Source: Cydia pomonella (lineage: Eukaryota > Arthropoda > Insecta > Lepidoptera > Tortricidae). From it: DNA of 64,000 bases. The translations under genes and the position numbers were made by a program. This document shows, in pieces, positions 44,717 to 55,230 of this stretch. The stretch covers positions 4,663,451 to 4,727,450 of the forward strand of contig NC_084728.1 in NCBI RefSeq assembly GCF_033807575.1, written 5' to 3'. Below the pieces are notes generated by a model. That model did no database searches. It was not told where the DNA came from and saw only the letters and a list, made by a program, of their open reading frames with translations. Positions within the stretch are counted from its first letter, which is position 1, and every line of letters begins with the position of its first letter.

Positions 44717-46871
44717 TTATGCTTTGCAACCGCATCCGCACTGTCCGGAAATGGAGACGGAGCCGGACGCGGGCACCTTGCCGCCGAACGTTACCGAGCC
44801 GAGCACGGGCACGGAGCCGACGACGGCGGTGCTGCCGCTCACACCGATGTCGCCGGACACGCCGACCTGTCCGATGCCCGAGCCGCCGTACGACGCGGAG
44901 GAGGCATAGCTGGACCCGCTCTTGCTAGAGCTGCTGGACGAACTCGAGCTGATTCCACTGAGAACGGCTCCGGACTTGCCGTAAGAGATTTGGTTGCAAC
45001 CGCACTGCTGGCTAAATGCCGCCTGTCAAAAAAACGGGATTATAATACTTGCCTTCTCTTGACTCACGTAAGTCTTATAAACTACCCTCCACCCTTTAGT
45101 GCTCTCGTTTTTAAATCTTTCATTTCACATTCCTAGTCCTAGCAAGAGGATATCTATAAAAGTTTCAGTATTTAAAAATATCCTATATGTTTTTAAATAA
45201 ATTCAAAACATTCAATATTAAAATGCATGCAAAATACTTGAAGTTCCACACAATTTTTTTATTGGTTTTTCATACATACTACTGTTTTCTTACTGATATG
45301 AAAGTAAGGGGAATTTCTCAGAAAAAGAATTGTTACTGTTTTAACTTGGAGTAGGACAGCCTTACAAATAACCTTACCCCTTACTTTTCTACCAAACTTC
45401 ATTAAAATGAGACAGTGAGAGGTTTTTACGTGACTGAGCAATTCCTGAAATATCTTTCCATACTTGTGCAAATATTTTTAATATTAGTGTCTCTTCTTCC
45501 TCGCGTTGTCCCGGCATTTTTGCCACGGCCCATGGGAGCCTGGGGTCCGCTTGACAACTAATCCCAAGATTTGGCGTAGGCACTAGTTTTTACTAATATT
45601 TTTAATATTAGTGTGATTTTTCGTAAAATTAACATAAAAAACCGGACAAGAGCGAGTCGGACTCGGCCAACAAGGGTTCCGTACTTTTTAGTATTTATTG
45701 TTATAGCGGCAACAGAAACACATCATCTGTGAAAATTTGAACTGTCTAGCTACTGTCTAGCTATCACGGTTCATGACATACAGCCTGATGACAGAAAACG
45801 GACGGACGGAGTCTTAGTAATAGGGTCCCATTTTACCCTTTGGGTACGGAACCCTAAAAATGGCTGTGAGATATGAACAGACGGACGGACATGACAAAAC
45901 TATAAGGGTTGCCTTTTTGCAATTTGGCTACGGAACCCTAAAAATATGATCGTGCCTTAGTTACTATCTGTTTACGTGAATTCACCTATATTTGTGACCG
46001 CGGCTGGCAAAACCTCCCACTTTATCGCTTGCCATAAGAACGCCTTGACAGGTTATTTGTATAAAGATACAAGCAAATCTCGTACTTATGGAAACCGACC
46101 AAGTGGGACGTTTTGCTGGCCGCGGTCACAAATATAGGTGAATTCACGTTAACAGATAGTAAATAAGGCACGACCATATTTTTAGGGTCACATTTTGACA
46201 TAGGGATACTTATTTAAGTATTAATGATTTTAATACATTTTGAGGCAGATTTATACTAAGACGTAAGTTCTATATCTGGTTATAGCTATTTTTTATTTTG
46301 GTAAACGATATATTACATGTTACTATAGTCTGTTTTTTTATTCCGTAGACTAAAATGACAACCACAAATGTCAAACGCAGAAATATTGTGACCAGCTTAA
46401 AACAAATAGTGCTGATCTTTGATTTCGGTTTGTAAATAACCGATAAATATTAAATTAATTATAGATCCAAAATAAACAATTAATGAAATGTACTCACTAC
46501 ATGATAGGAAGTAAATAATAAATAAAGTCTACTCACTACTAATCCACTCAAACATTTAAAAATTGCATTATGAGCTTCGAGGTGAGTGTTAATCTTACAA
46601 TAAAATCACTTTTAAATATTATAAATATTGTGTTTAGACCTAGATACAAACTTTCTAAATGCCTCAAAATGGTGTTACATGCCTATATAAGTAACTCCCA
46701 ATAGTTTGTTTTCGGTTACAAACGGTTGTAGCACACCACTATTTATAAGACGTAAAAAACTAGCAACACATGAAATGTCATTTTAGTCTACGGGATAAAA
46801 AAAATAGACTATATATTTACCTGGATCAGCAAAGTAATGGCGCACAACACAAATATTGAGAATCGGGACAT
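44717..46871 (-). CDS. Chorion class A protein A10 (cysteine-poor, serine-rich arm)
   Basis: Exons 46821-46871 and 44717-45022 (minus), 1798-bp intron; 118 residues. Signal MSRFSIFVLCAITLLIQ, donor CAG|GTAAAT. Exon 2 opens AAFSQQCGCNQISYGKSGAV, followed by a run of nine Ser after GI, then KSGSSYASSASYGG. Central: IGQVGVSGDIGVSG, VGSVPVLGSVTFGGKVPASG; end CGQCGCGCKA. Five cysteines. SGIGQ for SGTGQ and DIGVSG for DIGASG are private changes. The intron has swallowed three repeats, one reaching within 7 bp of the donor site. Partner B10. Confidence 0.92.
45486..45595 (+). repeat. LINE-tail fragment (A10 intron)
   Basis: CTTCTTCCTCGCGTTGTCCC to GGCGTAGGCACTAGTTTT. Inverted relative to the copy at 10095-10190; a third decayed copy is at 34060-34140. 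Confidence 0.5.
45636..45945. mobile_element. TIR element of the CCGGACAAG / TACGGAACCCTAAA family (A10 intron)
   Basis: Starts AAAAAACCGGACAAGAGCG and continues GAGTCGGACTCGGCC. TACGGAACCCTAAAAATGG is near 45845 and again (CTACGGAACCCTAAAAATA) near 45930. Relative of 34528-34801 in opposite orientation. Confidence 0.6.
45935..46188. repeat. Long inverted repeat (A10 intron)
   Basis: Arms of about 90-100 bp: ACCCTAAAAATATGATCGTG and TGAATTCACCTATATTTGTG at the left; CACAAATATAGGTGAATTCA and CACGACCATATTTTTAGGGT at the right. The left arm starts within the terminal motif of the previous element, so the two share an end. Confidence 0.7.
46324..46813. mobile_element. 490-bp MITE next to the A10 splice donor
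   Basis: TATAGTCTGTTTTTTTATTC and CGTAGACTAAAATGACA at the left are matched by the reverse complement of ATGTCATTTTAGTCTACGGG and AAATAGACTATA at the right. The right end is at 46813, and the A10 donor GT begins at 46820. Confidence 0.7.
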
Positions 46872-47185
46872 TTTGAATGTTCTTTCTTCGGTAATGGAAG
46901 TTAGAATGATTGTTCTAGTTTAAGTGACACATTTATACTTTCCAATTATCGCAGGAGAAATGTGGAAATGGGTCAAAGATAATGCACATGGGATTCTAGT
47001 CTTGGGAAACACCTGGTTCGCCCTAATCAGAGTCACGTACGTTATTTATCGGCGCAAATGGTTTTTGCGTAGTTATTTGCGTTATTGTGAAGCAAGAGCT
47101 TATTAGGAGGGATATAAAAGCTGATGACAGGTTTTGACAATTATTCTGTGTTTGCTTACAGGTCAGACTAACGAATACACCTAAA
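46872..47185. promoter_or_regulatory. Bidirectional chorion promoter, pair 10
   Basis: 314 bp. Minus TATAAAT at 46931-46937 for A10, plus TATAAAA at 47113-47119 for B10. TCACGT at 47033-47038, 74 bp before the B TATA. Long stretches are the reverse complement of the promoters of pairs 12 and 13 (e.g. GCAAATGGTTTTTGCGTAGT). Confidence 0.75.
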
Positions 47186-48320
47186 ATGGTTTCCAAGGCC
47201 ATCATCATCTGCACCCTTGCCTTCATAGGACAGGTATGGTATTAGATTATAAATTTATAATGTGTATTTATCTCATTTTAAGGACCATACTGGAATTAGC
47301 ATTCACCCTAAATGTTGACGCACGCTAGACCAGGCCGGTTCCGGGCCGGAGCTTCTGGCGGTTCGTTTTTTATGTAAAGCACCACGTGATCACCGATCAG
47401 CCGTCATAGAAAATGACGTGCCGGATGCCTCGGCCCAGGCCCGCCCCGGTCTAGCGTGAGTCATCCTTTATTGACCAAAAGTTGGTGAAAACATGTTGCA
47501 TGTTCAAAAAAATAAACCGCGGTCATTTACACTCAAAAGTATATAAACAAAGCAGTAATATTAAAACCATTATGAATACCGTAAAAACAGTTATGGAAGC
47601 AGTTAAATTTTTCAACTAAGGAAAAAGAAAATAGGTAGATTCCTCATTGTGTTCCTCAGGATTCTTTGGTAGGTTCCTCATTATTCCGATCGCCGTAAAT
47701 ATTCTTATTTTTAATTCAATTTGTTTCCGCTACTCAAAGGTTGTCTGGAAGAGATCGCTCATTAGCGATTAGATCTGTTGTCTACCTCTATCGTTACTCA
47801 ATTGTTTTCTTTAATTTGTACCTTAGTTAAAGGTGTGCCAATAAAAAGTATTCTATCTATCTATATTCTCTTAGTGCGTGTTTTCTGTGGCAGGGTGCTG
47901 AATATTGAATTACTAGTAGATCCCAATGTCAAATTACAGGCTATCAGCGGGCCAAACTGCAACATAGCTATCTCTCCAAAGCTAGCTAGCTCCTCTAGCT
48001 ACTCGTCCGGTAGCTGCCAGTCCATCGTCATATCTAATGATGGAGGCGAGCTGCTCATCTCTAGCATCGGCCCCATTGCGCCCTCCGGCATCGCCGTCGC
48101 CACCGAGCTGGGCCTGGCGGGAGACTTGGAGCTGTCCGGCGAGCTGCCTTACCTGAGCGCGGTGGCGTTCGAGGGCCAGTTCGACACCAGTGGCTCGGCA
48201 TCGGTGAGCTACGGCTGTGGGGACAGCGTCGCCATCACGCAGCAGATCGGGAACCCGAGCGGCGCCAACGCCAATATCAAGACTGGCTCCTCCAAAAGGA
48301 TTAGCTGTGGTTGTGCCTAA
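47186..48320 (+). CDS. Chorion class B protein B10 (cysteine-poor type)
   Basis: Exons 47186-47233 and 47940-48320; 142 residues. Signal MVSKAIIICTLAFIGQ. Mature start AISGPNCNIAISPKLASSSS, YSSGSCQSIVISNDGGELL, GPIAPSGIAVATELGLAG, GELPYLSAVAFEGQFDTSG, SYGCGDSVAIT, right arm QQIGNPSGANANIKTGS, end RISCGCA. Asn-Asp-Gly-Gly and SCQSI are private changes against B12 and B13. Intron 706 bp, with a GC-rich MITE. The open frame runs back into the intron, so an ORF caller would start it wrongly at 47778. Partner A10. Confidence 0.92.
47310..47470. mobile_element. GC-rich MITE, copy 2 (B10 intron)
   Basis: AATGTTGACGCACGCTAGAC at the left and GTCTAGCGTGAGTCATCCTT at the right. Core CACGTGATCACCGATCAGCC is almost shared with 15285-15300. 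Confidence 0.6.
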
Positions 48321-49002
48321 CTTCAATAAGATTTAAACCTGTATTTGGATATGAATAAACTTTTTGCATGATTAAATTCTTTTATTTTAAAATGAAGTGG
48401 GCAAAACTATCTGTTTGCCCTATATCACAGCAAATTTAACTATTACAAAATAACTACATATAACTAACTAAAAAAAAGCTTATTAGATACTTATCTGAAT
48501 AAGTTTTTTCAAATTAATATTTTTGGAAATAATCGCTTCGAAAGTCTAAAAATTAAAATATTCTACGAATAAATACTATATATGAGCCATATACAAACAA
48601 ATCTAATTAAGTTATTAAGGTCATCAAGAACGGCTAAAGTGTTTGACTTTCTTATGGACGGATAAAAGAAGAAAATGTAGTTAAAAAATTAAAAAAGTTT
48701 ATTGTATAAATTTTACAGTACAGTAAATCGCAACTCTGTGTTCTGAGTTAGAAAAAATGTGCAGTAGTGCGTTAGTGTTTGTTTGTACCTATACACCCCT
48801 ATATATTTTGTTTATATACCTATATATTTTGTTTGCATTAAACTTAGTATGTAAATTAACTAACATAGTCTTTTTAAGTTTTACTAATACTTATATGGAC
48901 ACTTAATATATGTCTGAAATAAACAATTTTTTATATGTATGTGTAAATGTGTAAAAATACATATGTATTATATTTTAGGGACTAAATCACACATAAACAC
49001 AT
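48321..49002. other. Spacer between pairs 10 and 11
   Basis: 682 bp, AT-rich. AATAAA for B10 is near 48353. The plus-strand TATACACCCCTATATATTTT region near 48790 contains a short internal repeat. No gene or known element recognised. Genes on both sides end here, tail to tail. Confidence 0.5.
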
Positions 49003-49683
49003 TTATGGTTGAAGTTTTTTATTTCTAACATGAAGAAGTTCGCATCCATAGTTACTGAAGCCGTCGAACTGCTTGGTAATGGCGACGCAGTCCCCGCATC
49101 CATATGATACCGGCGTCGAGCCAGTGGTATCGAACTGGCCCTCGAACGCCACCGCGCTCAGGTACGGCAATGTGCCGGACAGGTCCAGGTCACCGGACAG
49201 GACCAGGTCCGTGGCGACGGCGATGCCGGACGGCACCACGGGACCGATAGCCTGTATGTTCAGGGCGCCGCCGCTGTTGGGTATGCTTATCGATCTACAG
49301 TTGCAGCCACCGCTTTGTGCAGTGATACTCTGTAAGTTCTAATAATAGTTAAATAGTAATAAGTGAATAGTAACAATACGTATTTGCATCATTACATTGC
49401 CTACTTTTAAAATGATCTCTGACCGAGAAATTCGGTTGCGACCAGTGACTGGTTTAGATTTGACGCAGGCGAAGTATAAATTATGTTGCAGAATTACTGT
49501 CGCGATCAAAACGTTCAACGCACCATTTGATTTTATCAAGGCGTAGCAATAATAAAATACCTATACTAATCTATAAAAATTTAACATACAGCAGACCTAA
49601 GTCATGATAATATCATTATTTAAGTAACTAAATACCTGGGTCAAGGAGGCAAAAACGTAGAAAATGATGACTTTGAAAATCAT
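49003..49683 (-). CDS. Chorion class B protein B11 (atypical C-terminus)
   Basis: Exons 49636-49683 and 49003-49329 (minus), 306-bp intron; 124 residues. Signal MIFKVIIFYVFASLTQ lacks the usual Cys and has a Tyr. Mature start SITAQSGGCNCRSISIPNSG, then GPVVPSGIAVATDLVLSG, GTLPYLSAVAFEGQFDTTG, SYGCGDCVAITKQFDGFSNY. The protein then ends GCELLHVRNKKLQP instead of a Gly-Cys or SCGC tail, as if the normal right arm were lost by frameshift. The central domain is open. Its partner A11 is dead, so this gene may also be drifting. Closest relatives are B14, B4 and B8. Confidence 0.82.
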
Positions 49684-49998
49684 TATCGATATTATGTCTA
49701 TTAAGAAACTAGGAATGAATAATGAGGTCAAATTTATCGTGTATTTATACTCATGCATGGATCTTGCTTCACTTCGTGAGAAAATAATTTAATAATTTTT
49801 ATCTTATCATCAATATTTAAGTAAGTAAGTTTTGAAATTAAGAACCAATTTAGTGTATTTGGTAAGGTAGTGTAGTTTTTTAACGTTATCGCTGAAATAT
49901 TTCTACATTTCACATACCATGACCGTATAAAAGAGTCTGTATAACATAGGCTTAATATTGTACTTTCAGTGTTGAAAGAATATTTTAGGAGTTCTAAA
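49684..49998. promoter_or_regulatory. Bidirectional chorion promoter, pair 11
   Basis: 315 bp. Minus TATAAAT at 49743-49749 for B11, plus TATAAAA at 49926-49932 for A11. No exact TCACGT or CACGTG. CTTATC at 49802. Core promoter parts remain although A11 is broken. Confidence 0.6.
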
Positions 49999-50789
49999 AT
50001 GTCTCGATTCTTAGTACTAACACTGTTTATCCAAGCTTGCCTGCTCCAAGTAAAAAAACCCATTTTAAATCCTAAATTTTCTTGACCACAATCATCATGA
50101 TTAATTCATCACCTAGTTTCACCATTAAGCTGGCTGTTTTTGGTTCTATCCCGGGCATGGATAAAAAAATCTATAGCAGGGCGACTGCTATAGTTATTGG
50201 CCACTCTTAACAATAAGACTTCTTTTGGATTGTTTCTTTCTGCTTAACTATGAAGTGGCCAATTACTATGTAGTGGCCAATAACTATAGCAGTCACCCTA
50301 TGATAAATAAAGTCGGACCAAGCTAACTCTGCTTGGCAGCAATGACAAAGTGAAACAATGTCATCATTTATGTCAAATATAAAGTATATAAAAAAATACG
50401 GCTGCCTCATTTCACCTATATAAGGGTTTTATAATTATGAATATGCCTAATATGATAAAATTTATTCTATAGAAACCGTTTTAAAGAAAATATCTATGTG
50501 GAATGAAAATATATTATTGCAAAAATTTTAGTGCGTTGGTTTAATCTGGGAAAAACGTTGTATAATTTCACCACAAATGGTATTGAGCTAATCGTGCGGA
50601 TGCACCCAGTACGGCGGTACGGGCACCGGACAGGTGGGCGTGTCCGGCAACATCGACGCGTGCGGCAACACCTGCGTGACCGGCTCCGTGCCCGTGCTCG
50701 GCTCCGTGGACTTCGGCGGCTGCGTGCCCGCCTGCGGCTCCGTGTCCATCTCCGGACAGTGCGGATGCGGATGCAGAACACATTACTAA
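49999..50789 (+). pseudogene. Chorion class A pseudogene A11
   Basis: Exon 1 (49999-50049) is intact: MSRFLVLTLFIQACLLQ with donor CAA|GTAAAA. Exon 2 remains readable from about 50577 to 50789: GTA TTG AGC, then TAA at 50589-50591 where every intact A gene has Gln, then SCGCTQYGGTGTGQVGVSGN, DACGNTC, GSVPVLGSVDFGGCVPACGS and the end CGCGCRTHY. The bases before GTA TTG AGC read ACCACAAATG, with no AG acceptor at the usual place. The next AG upstream (about 50531) leads to the same stop. The Gly/Ser arm between SCGC and YGG is also gone. Nearest intact relative is A14. Confidence 0.85.
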
Positions 50790-51810
50790 TTATTTTAGTT
50801 TCGATTTTCGTTTATTATTTTAATGAAACGGGACTTAATCGCGCGACTAAATTAACATTTATTTGATCTTATATTTCGAAAGTGGTTTAAAGTTCTTGGT
50901 CGCCGGAATACAAACCTCTATTATATTTTTAAACTGAATGAATTATCGATCACTATATAATACGACAATAAAAGGTTTTATACATAAAAAAATGCTTTAA
51001 TCAATGAAATCTGAGTTATTATTAATTAGCCTTTGCTCGCGGCTTCGTTCATGGTAAACGTCGTTAAACAACCCTGTACACCCTTCCCTCCTCCATCCCT
51101 TAGAACTCTCGATTAAATTTCAACTCCTATTGCACCGAAAAACTTCCAGCATAAAAAGTATCCATGTTCTTTTTTAAGTAATGAATTTTACGTATGTCGA
51201 ATTTCATAAAAAAACCGTAAAGCCGTTATTGAGTGAAAGGACAATCATTCAAGTAAACTAACATACAAACTTTCACATTTAAATAATTATTAGTTCAATT
51301 CCTACTTGGCGAGTTACATAACATGCTACATTTATTATAATACAAATCTGACTTAGCGCAAATCTTGATAACAAAATAAAAAATAAAAAAAAATCAATTG
51401 TCATCAGAAATGAACAAGCAATTTAAAGCCTTTGTAGGCATACCAATTATAATGTATATACCTATTGATGTAATTATGTTTGTATTGTTTGATCGTTGAT
51501 TAATTAAATATGATCCCATTTGACGTTATAAATACGGGATAAACTAGAAAAACAACAAGCTTTTTTAATGATTATTATTCAAAATTAGGTATTTTTAATT
51601 ATAGATAATTATGTAAATCGCATCTGTAAATACATCAGAGTTGACCTGTATTTTGAGCTGTGTACTTACTTACCTAATAGGTAAGTAAATAGTCTTTATG
51701 TTTTTTCGTATAAAATGCCTGGTCAATCATAGGCCCAAACAGAAAACAAAACGTTTTTACTAAACATTTTATTGAAATTTGCTATTGCAGCTCTCCATGG
51801 AAAGGACTTA
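50790..51810. other. 1-kb spacer between pairs 11 and 12
   Basis: AT-rich, no gene. A short inverted repeat CTTACTTACCTAATAGGTAA lies at about 51665. Otherwise nothing recognised. Confidence 0.5.
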
Positions 51811-52701
51811 TTAGTATTTGCCGCAACCACAGCTGATGATCTTGGACGAGCCAGACTTGAGGTTGGCATTGGCGCCGCTTGGGTTGCCGAGCTCCTGGGT
51901 GATGGCGACGCTGTCGCCGCAGCCGTACGAGACCTGCGCCGAGCCGCTGGTGTCGAACTGGCCCTGGAACTCCACCGCGCTCAGGTATGGCAGCTCGCCG
52001 GACAGCTCCAGGTCTCCCGCCAGACCGAGCTCGGTGGCGACGGCGATGCCAGAGGGCGCGATGGGGCCGAGAGCGCTGATGATAAGCTCGCCGCCGCTGT
52101 TGGAGATGACGATGGACTGGCCGCTGCCGGAGGAGTAGCTAGAGGAGCTAGCTAGCTTGGGGGAGATAGCTTTGTAGCAGCTCGGCCCGCTGATAGCCTG
52201 TAATTAGAATATACATTGGAAAAACCTTACCTACAAGCAAAAAGCATGGGTAACTTTGACCTACTCGTAGTTTCCAAATATTCGGTACTCTGACATAGTA
52301 GGTAAATCTTAATTGACGCCGAACGGAATCTTGTTAAACCAACTTATACTGGCTCTCTCTCGCATTACCTACGCAGAATTTGTATGTGGAATAAATGACT
52401 CTAATAACTTTATATTTTCATGAAAAATATTTAGAAGGGTTTGTATATTTGACATTTTGAGTGTTCTTGTTTTAAAATGCTACATGTTTTATAAGTGTTA
52501 ACCGCACTCTTAATTAGCTGAGGTAAACCATTTGAACCTTTCGGCTCAATTTGGAGAGAATTTTGCTTTTGTAAAATACATGTAAATATGTAAATTAATT
52601 CCACGGAAATCTAATTCTAGTAAGGTCTTAAAATTTATAATGTAATAACATACCTGTCCTATGAAGGCAAGGGTGCAGATGATGACGGCCTTGGAAACCA
52701 T
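51811..52701 (-). CDS. Chorion class B protein B12 (cysteine-poor type)
   Basis: Exons 52654-52701 and 51811-52197 (minus), 456-bp intron; 144 residues. Signal MVSKAVIICTLAFIGQ. Mature start AISGPSCYKAISPKLASSSS, YSSGSGQSIVISNSGGELI, GPIAPSGIAVATELGLAG, GELPYLSAVEFQGQFDTSG, SYGCGDSVAIT, right arm QELGNPSGANANLKSGSSK, end ISCGCGKY. Exon 2 differs from B13 at only a few codons (ELIIS/ELLIS, QELG/QVLG), so B12/A12 and B13/A13 are a recent tandem duplicate. Divergent to A12. Confidence 0.94.
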
Positions 52702-53007
52702 TTTAGGTGTATTCGTTAGTCTGTCTTGTAAGCAAACACGGAATAAAAATCAGACCCTGTCATTAGCTTTTATATCCGTACTATAAGCTCTTGCTTCACA
52801 ATAACGCTAATAACTAGGCAAAAACCATTTGCGCTGATAAATACGTACGTGACCCTGATTAGAGCGAACCAGGTGTTTCCCAACACTAGAACCCCATGTG
52901 CATTATCTTTGACCCATTTCCACATTTCTCCTGCAATCATTTAAAGGTATAAATATGTCAATGGAACTAGAACAATCATTCTGACTTCTATTGCAGAAGA
53001 ATTCAAT
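52702..53007. promoter_or_regulatory. Bidirectional chorion promoter, pair 12
   Basis: 306 bp. Minus TATAAAA at 52768-52774 for B12, plus TATAAAT at 52948-52954 for A12. TCACGT on the minus strand at 52847-52852, 72 bp before the B TATA. Nearly the same as pair 13. Confidence 0.75.
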
Positions 53008-53820
53008 ATGTCCCGCTACGCAGTAATTGTGTTGTGTGCTATGGCATTCCTGGTTCAGGTAAATATAGTTCGAATTTCTCGAGTAGTAAAATTTAATGTA
53101 ATCTAATAAAAATCTCTCTAAATAGTATATTTAGTTATAACTTTAGTCTTAAACTAAAATATCGGAATCATTTATGTAGGAACCAGCTAGGCCACGATCT
53201 CATTATATATCTTAATATTACGCTACAGAAAATATTGCTACTAGTTTATATTTCAAAGTTAGTATGTTTGGATGGATGTATTCGGGGCGGGACTATATTA
53301 CTCAGTCACGCAAAATTGGCTGCCTAATGGACTTTGAATTAAGTTTGGTATACATATAGGTATTTATTGAATATAAAAGATAATATTATACCGTAATGAA
53401 TGCTTTCGAGATCAGAAGTGGGGGTTTAAACTTGAAACAACTATAGAGAAAGTGTTGAAGAGCAGTACTGAAGACGAGAGAAAGGGAGAGTATTAAGTAT
53501 AATAACCTTTTTTTTTGTAACAGGCTGTGCTTAGCCAGCAGTGCGGTTGCAATCAAATCTCTTACGGCAAGTCCGGAGCGCTGCTCAGCGGAATAAGCTC
53601 GAGTTCATCCAGCAGCTCTGGCAAGAGCTCCGCTTCCTCTGCGTCGTACGGCGGCTCGGGCACCGGGCAGGTTGGCGTGACCGGCGACATCGGCGCGAGC
53701 GGCACCACCGCCGTCGTAGGTTCCGTGCCCGTGCTTGGCTCGGTAACGTTCGGCGGCAAGGTGCCCGCGTCCGGCTCCGTGTCCATCTCCGGACAGTGCG
53801 GATGCGGTTGCAAAGCATAA
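53008..53820 (+). CDS. Chorion class A protein A12 (cysteine-poor, serine-rich arm)
   Basis: Exons 53008-53058 and 53524-53820; 115 residues. Signal MSRYAVIVLCAMAFLVQ. Mature start AVLSQQCGCNQISYGKSGAL, a run of eight Ser after GI, GKSSASSASYGG, central GTGQVGVTGDIGASGTT, VGSVPVLGSVTFGGKVPASG, end CGQCGCGCKA. Five cysteines. Intron 465 bp, acceptor GTAACAG. The Ser run is coded by mixed codons (AGC, TCG, AGT, TCA, TCC), so it is not a plain triplet expansion. Partner B12. Confidence 0.94.
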
Positions 53821-53926
53821 TTCTCGTTATAATTATGAACACGAAAAAACACGATCAAATGGCATTTCATTGGTAATAAAATTGTGCAGCAGTTATACGT
53901 TCTTTATTCCATTTTTTTATTGTTGG

Positions 53927-54150
53927 TACAGTCAGCATCAAAAGTAGCGGATCAAATAACGCTTCATAAGTATCTACCATTCTGTAACAGCTTAACAAAA
54001 AATGATGTCTTTAATTTAGAACAACTAAGACTGTAAAAGATATACTTTTGAACTGGAATTTTAGAAATTCATCTATTTTTGGTAAAGTTATCCGGAATAT
54101 CAGATACTTTTGGCGCGTTGTTTCATCCGCTACTTTTGATGCTGACTGTA
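53927..54150. mobile_element. CAGTCAGC MITE, copy 2
   Basis: TACAGTCAGCATCAAAAGTA at the left and CTACTTTTGATGCTGACTGT at the right, 224 bp, flanked by TA. Same element as 3551-3776; the ends are better preserved here. Confidence 0.75.
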
Positions 54151-54639
54151 CTATTAAATATTTCTCTTGATTCTTAACTCAAAGTATATATATGCTTTGG
54201 GAGGTATGTTAGTTAGATATATCTCACGAGCTCTTGTTATTTTATATGAATATTTTGACTCTGTCAAATGGTACGTAAAATATATCATAAGATGCCTTGC
54301 TGTAAGATATATTTTGATATATTATCGCTCCGTCTGAGACGGGCTTCATCACAGTCCAATGCATTACAAATATTGACAATTGATCCTAAGGTCCCCCAAT
54401 GATACCTCTTCAATTAGCTAACCAAGGGCGGGTTTAAATTCAGCAAGCTGTACCCGCACTTTTTTCATTACCTACACAATCAAATTGTTGCACATTGTTG
54501 AGATAAATACTTACCTACACCTTGTACCTCAGATGGACTACGTACCTACCTAATACATATTTGTACCTATGAACTGCTGTAAAAAGTAATGAAATAAACG
54601 TATTTGTATTTGTAAAACTACCATAGTCACCATCTTACA

Positions 54640-55230
54640 TAAAAAAGGAGAAGTCTCGAAGCCGAATAACTATCGCCACCAATCGGGCACTCTTACTCCT
54701 AAATCATGTATCTATCCAAAGACCTGATGTCGATATCTTTTACGAATAACCAGGCTCTTTTTCCACTGCTCTCTCTATACCACATATCCACAGCTATATC
54801 TGTGAGACATGGAGAGGAGAGTGACAAAGGGGCTGACACACAAGATACAAGTATTTGTAAAAAAATCCCTCCGGTCGATCCTCTGCATTTTCTGACCGAA
54901 GACCATAATAAATGTGAATTTGTGGAGCATGTGCCGACAAACTTCGATCGCCTAAGAAGTAGCACTGTGGAAATGGAGATGGATCGGACATACCCTTCAA
55001 GAAGGAGCTGTGAACAGCGCCCGTATCGCGTTTGAGTGGCGGCCTCAAGGCGGAAACGCCCCGTACACACCTGGAGGCGGAGCGTAGAGAACGAGCTGTG
55101 AGCCGTAGAACTGAGCTGGAACGAGGTCAAGACGGTTGCTCAAGATAGAAAGGCGTGAAAGGATTTTGTAGACCTCCGGGGTGCTCTAGGACTAACAACA
55201 ACAACAACAACAACAAAAACAACAACAGAA
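54640..55230 (+). pseudogene. Decayed LINE fragment with (ACA)n tail
   Basis: Starts with a reading HKKGEVSKPNNYR, like the KKGDxxxPxNYRPIS motif of a reverse transcriptase. Far downstream it has VHTWRRSVENEL, stop, AVELSWNEVKTVAQDRKA, stop, KDFVDLRGALGL, resembling the C-terminal tail of LINE proteins. Internal deletion and two stops show it is dead. It ends in AACAACAACAACAACAA. Confidence 0.5.

Noticed and set aside
50531..50866. Arg-rich plus-strand ORF over the A11 exon
   Set aside because: It is a shifted frame of the chorion A sequence. The homologous frame has a stop, so the locus is called a pseudogene.
54706..55035. 109-codon ORF between pairs 12 and 13, with an overlapping 143-codon ORF on the other strand
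   Set aside because: Both lie in a decayed LINE piece bounded by reverse-transcriptase-like and C-terminal-like remnants. Neither shows a domain, signal or promoter.
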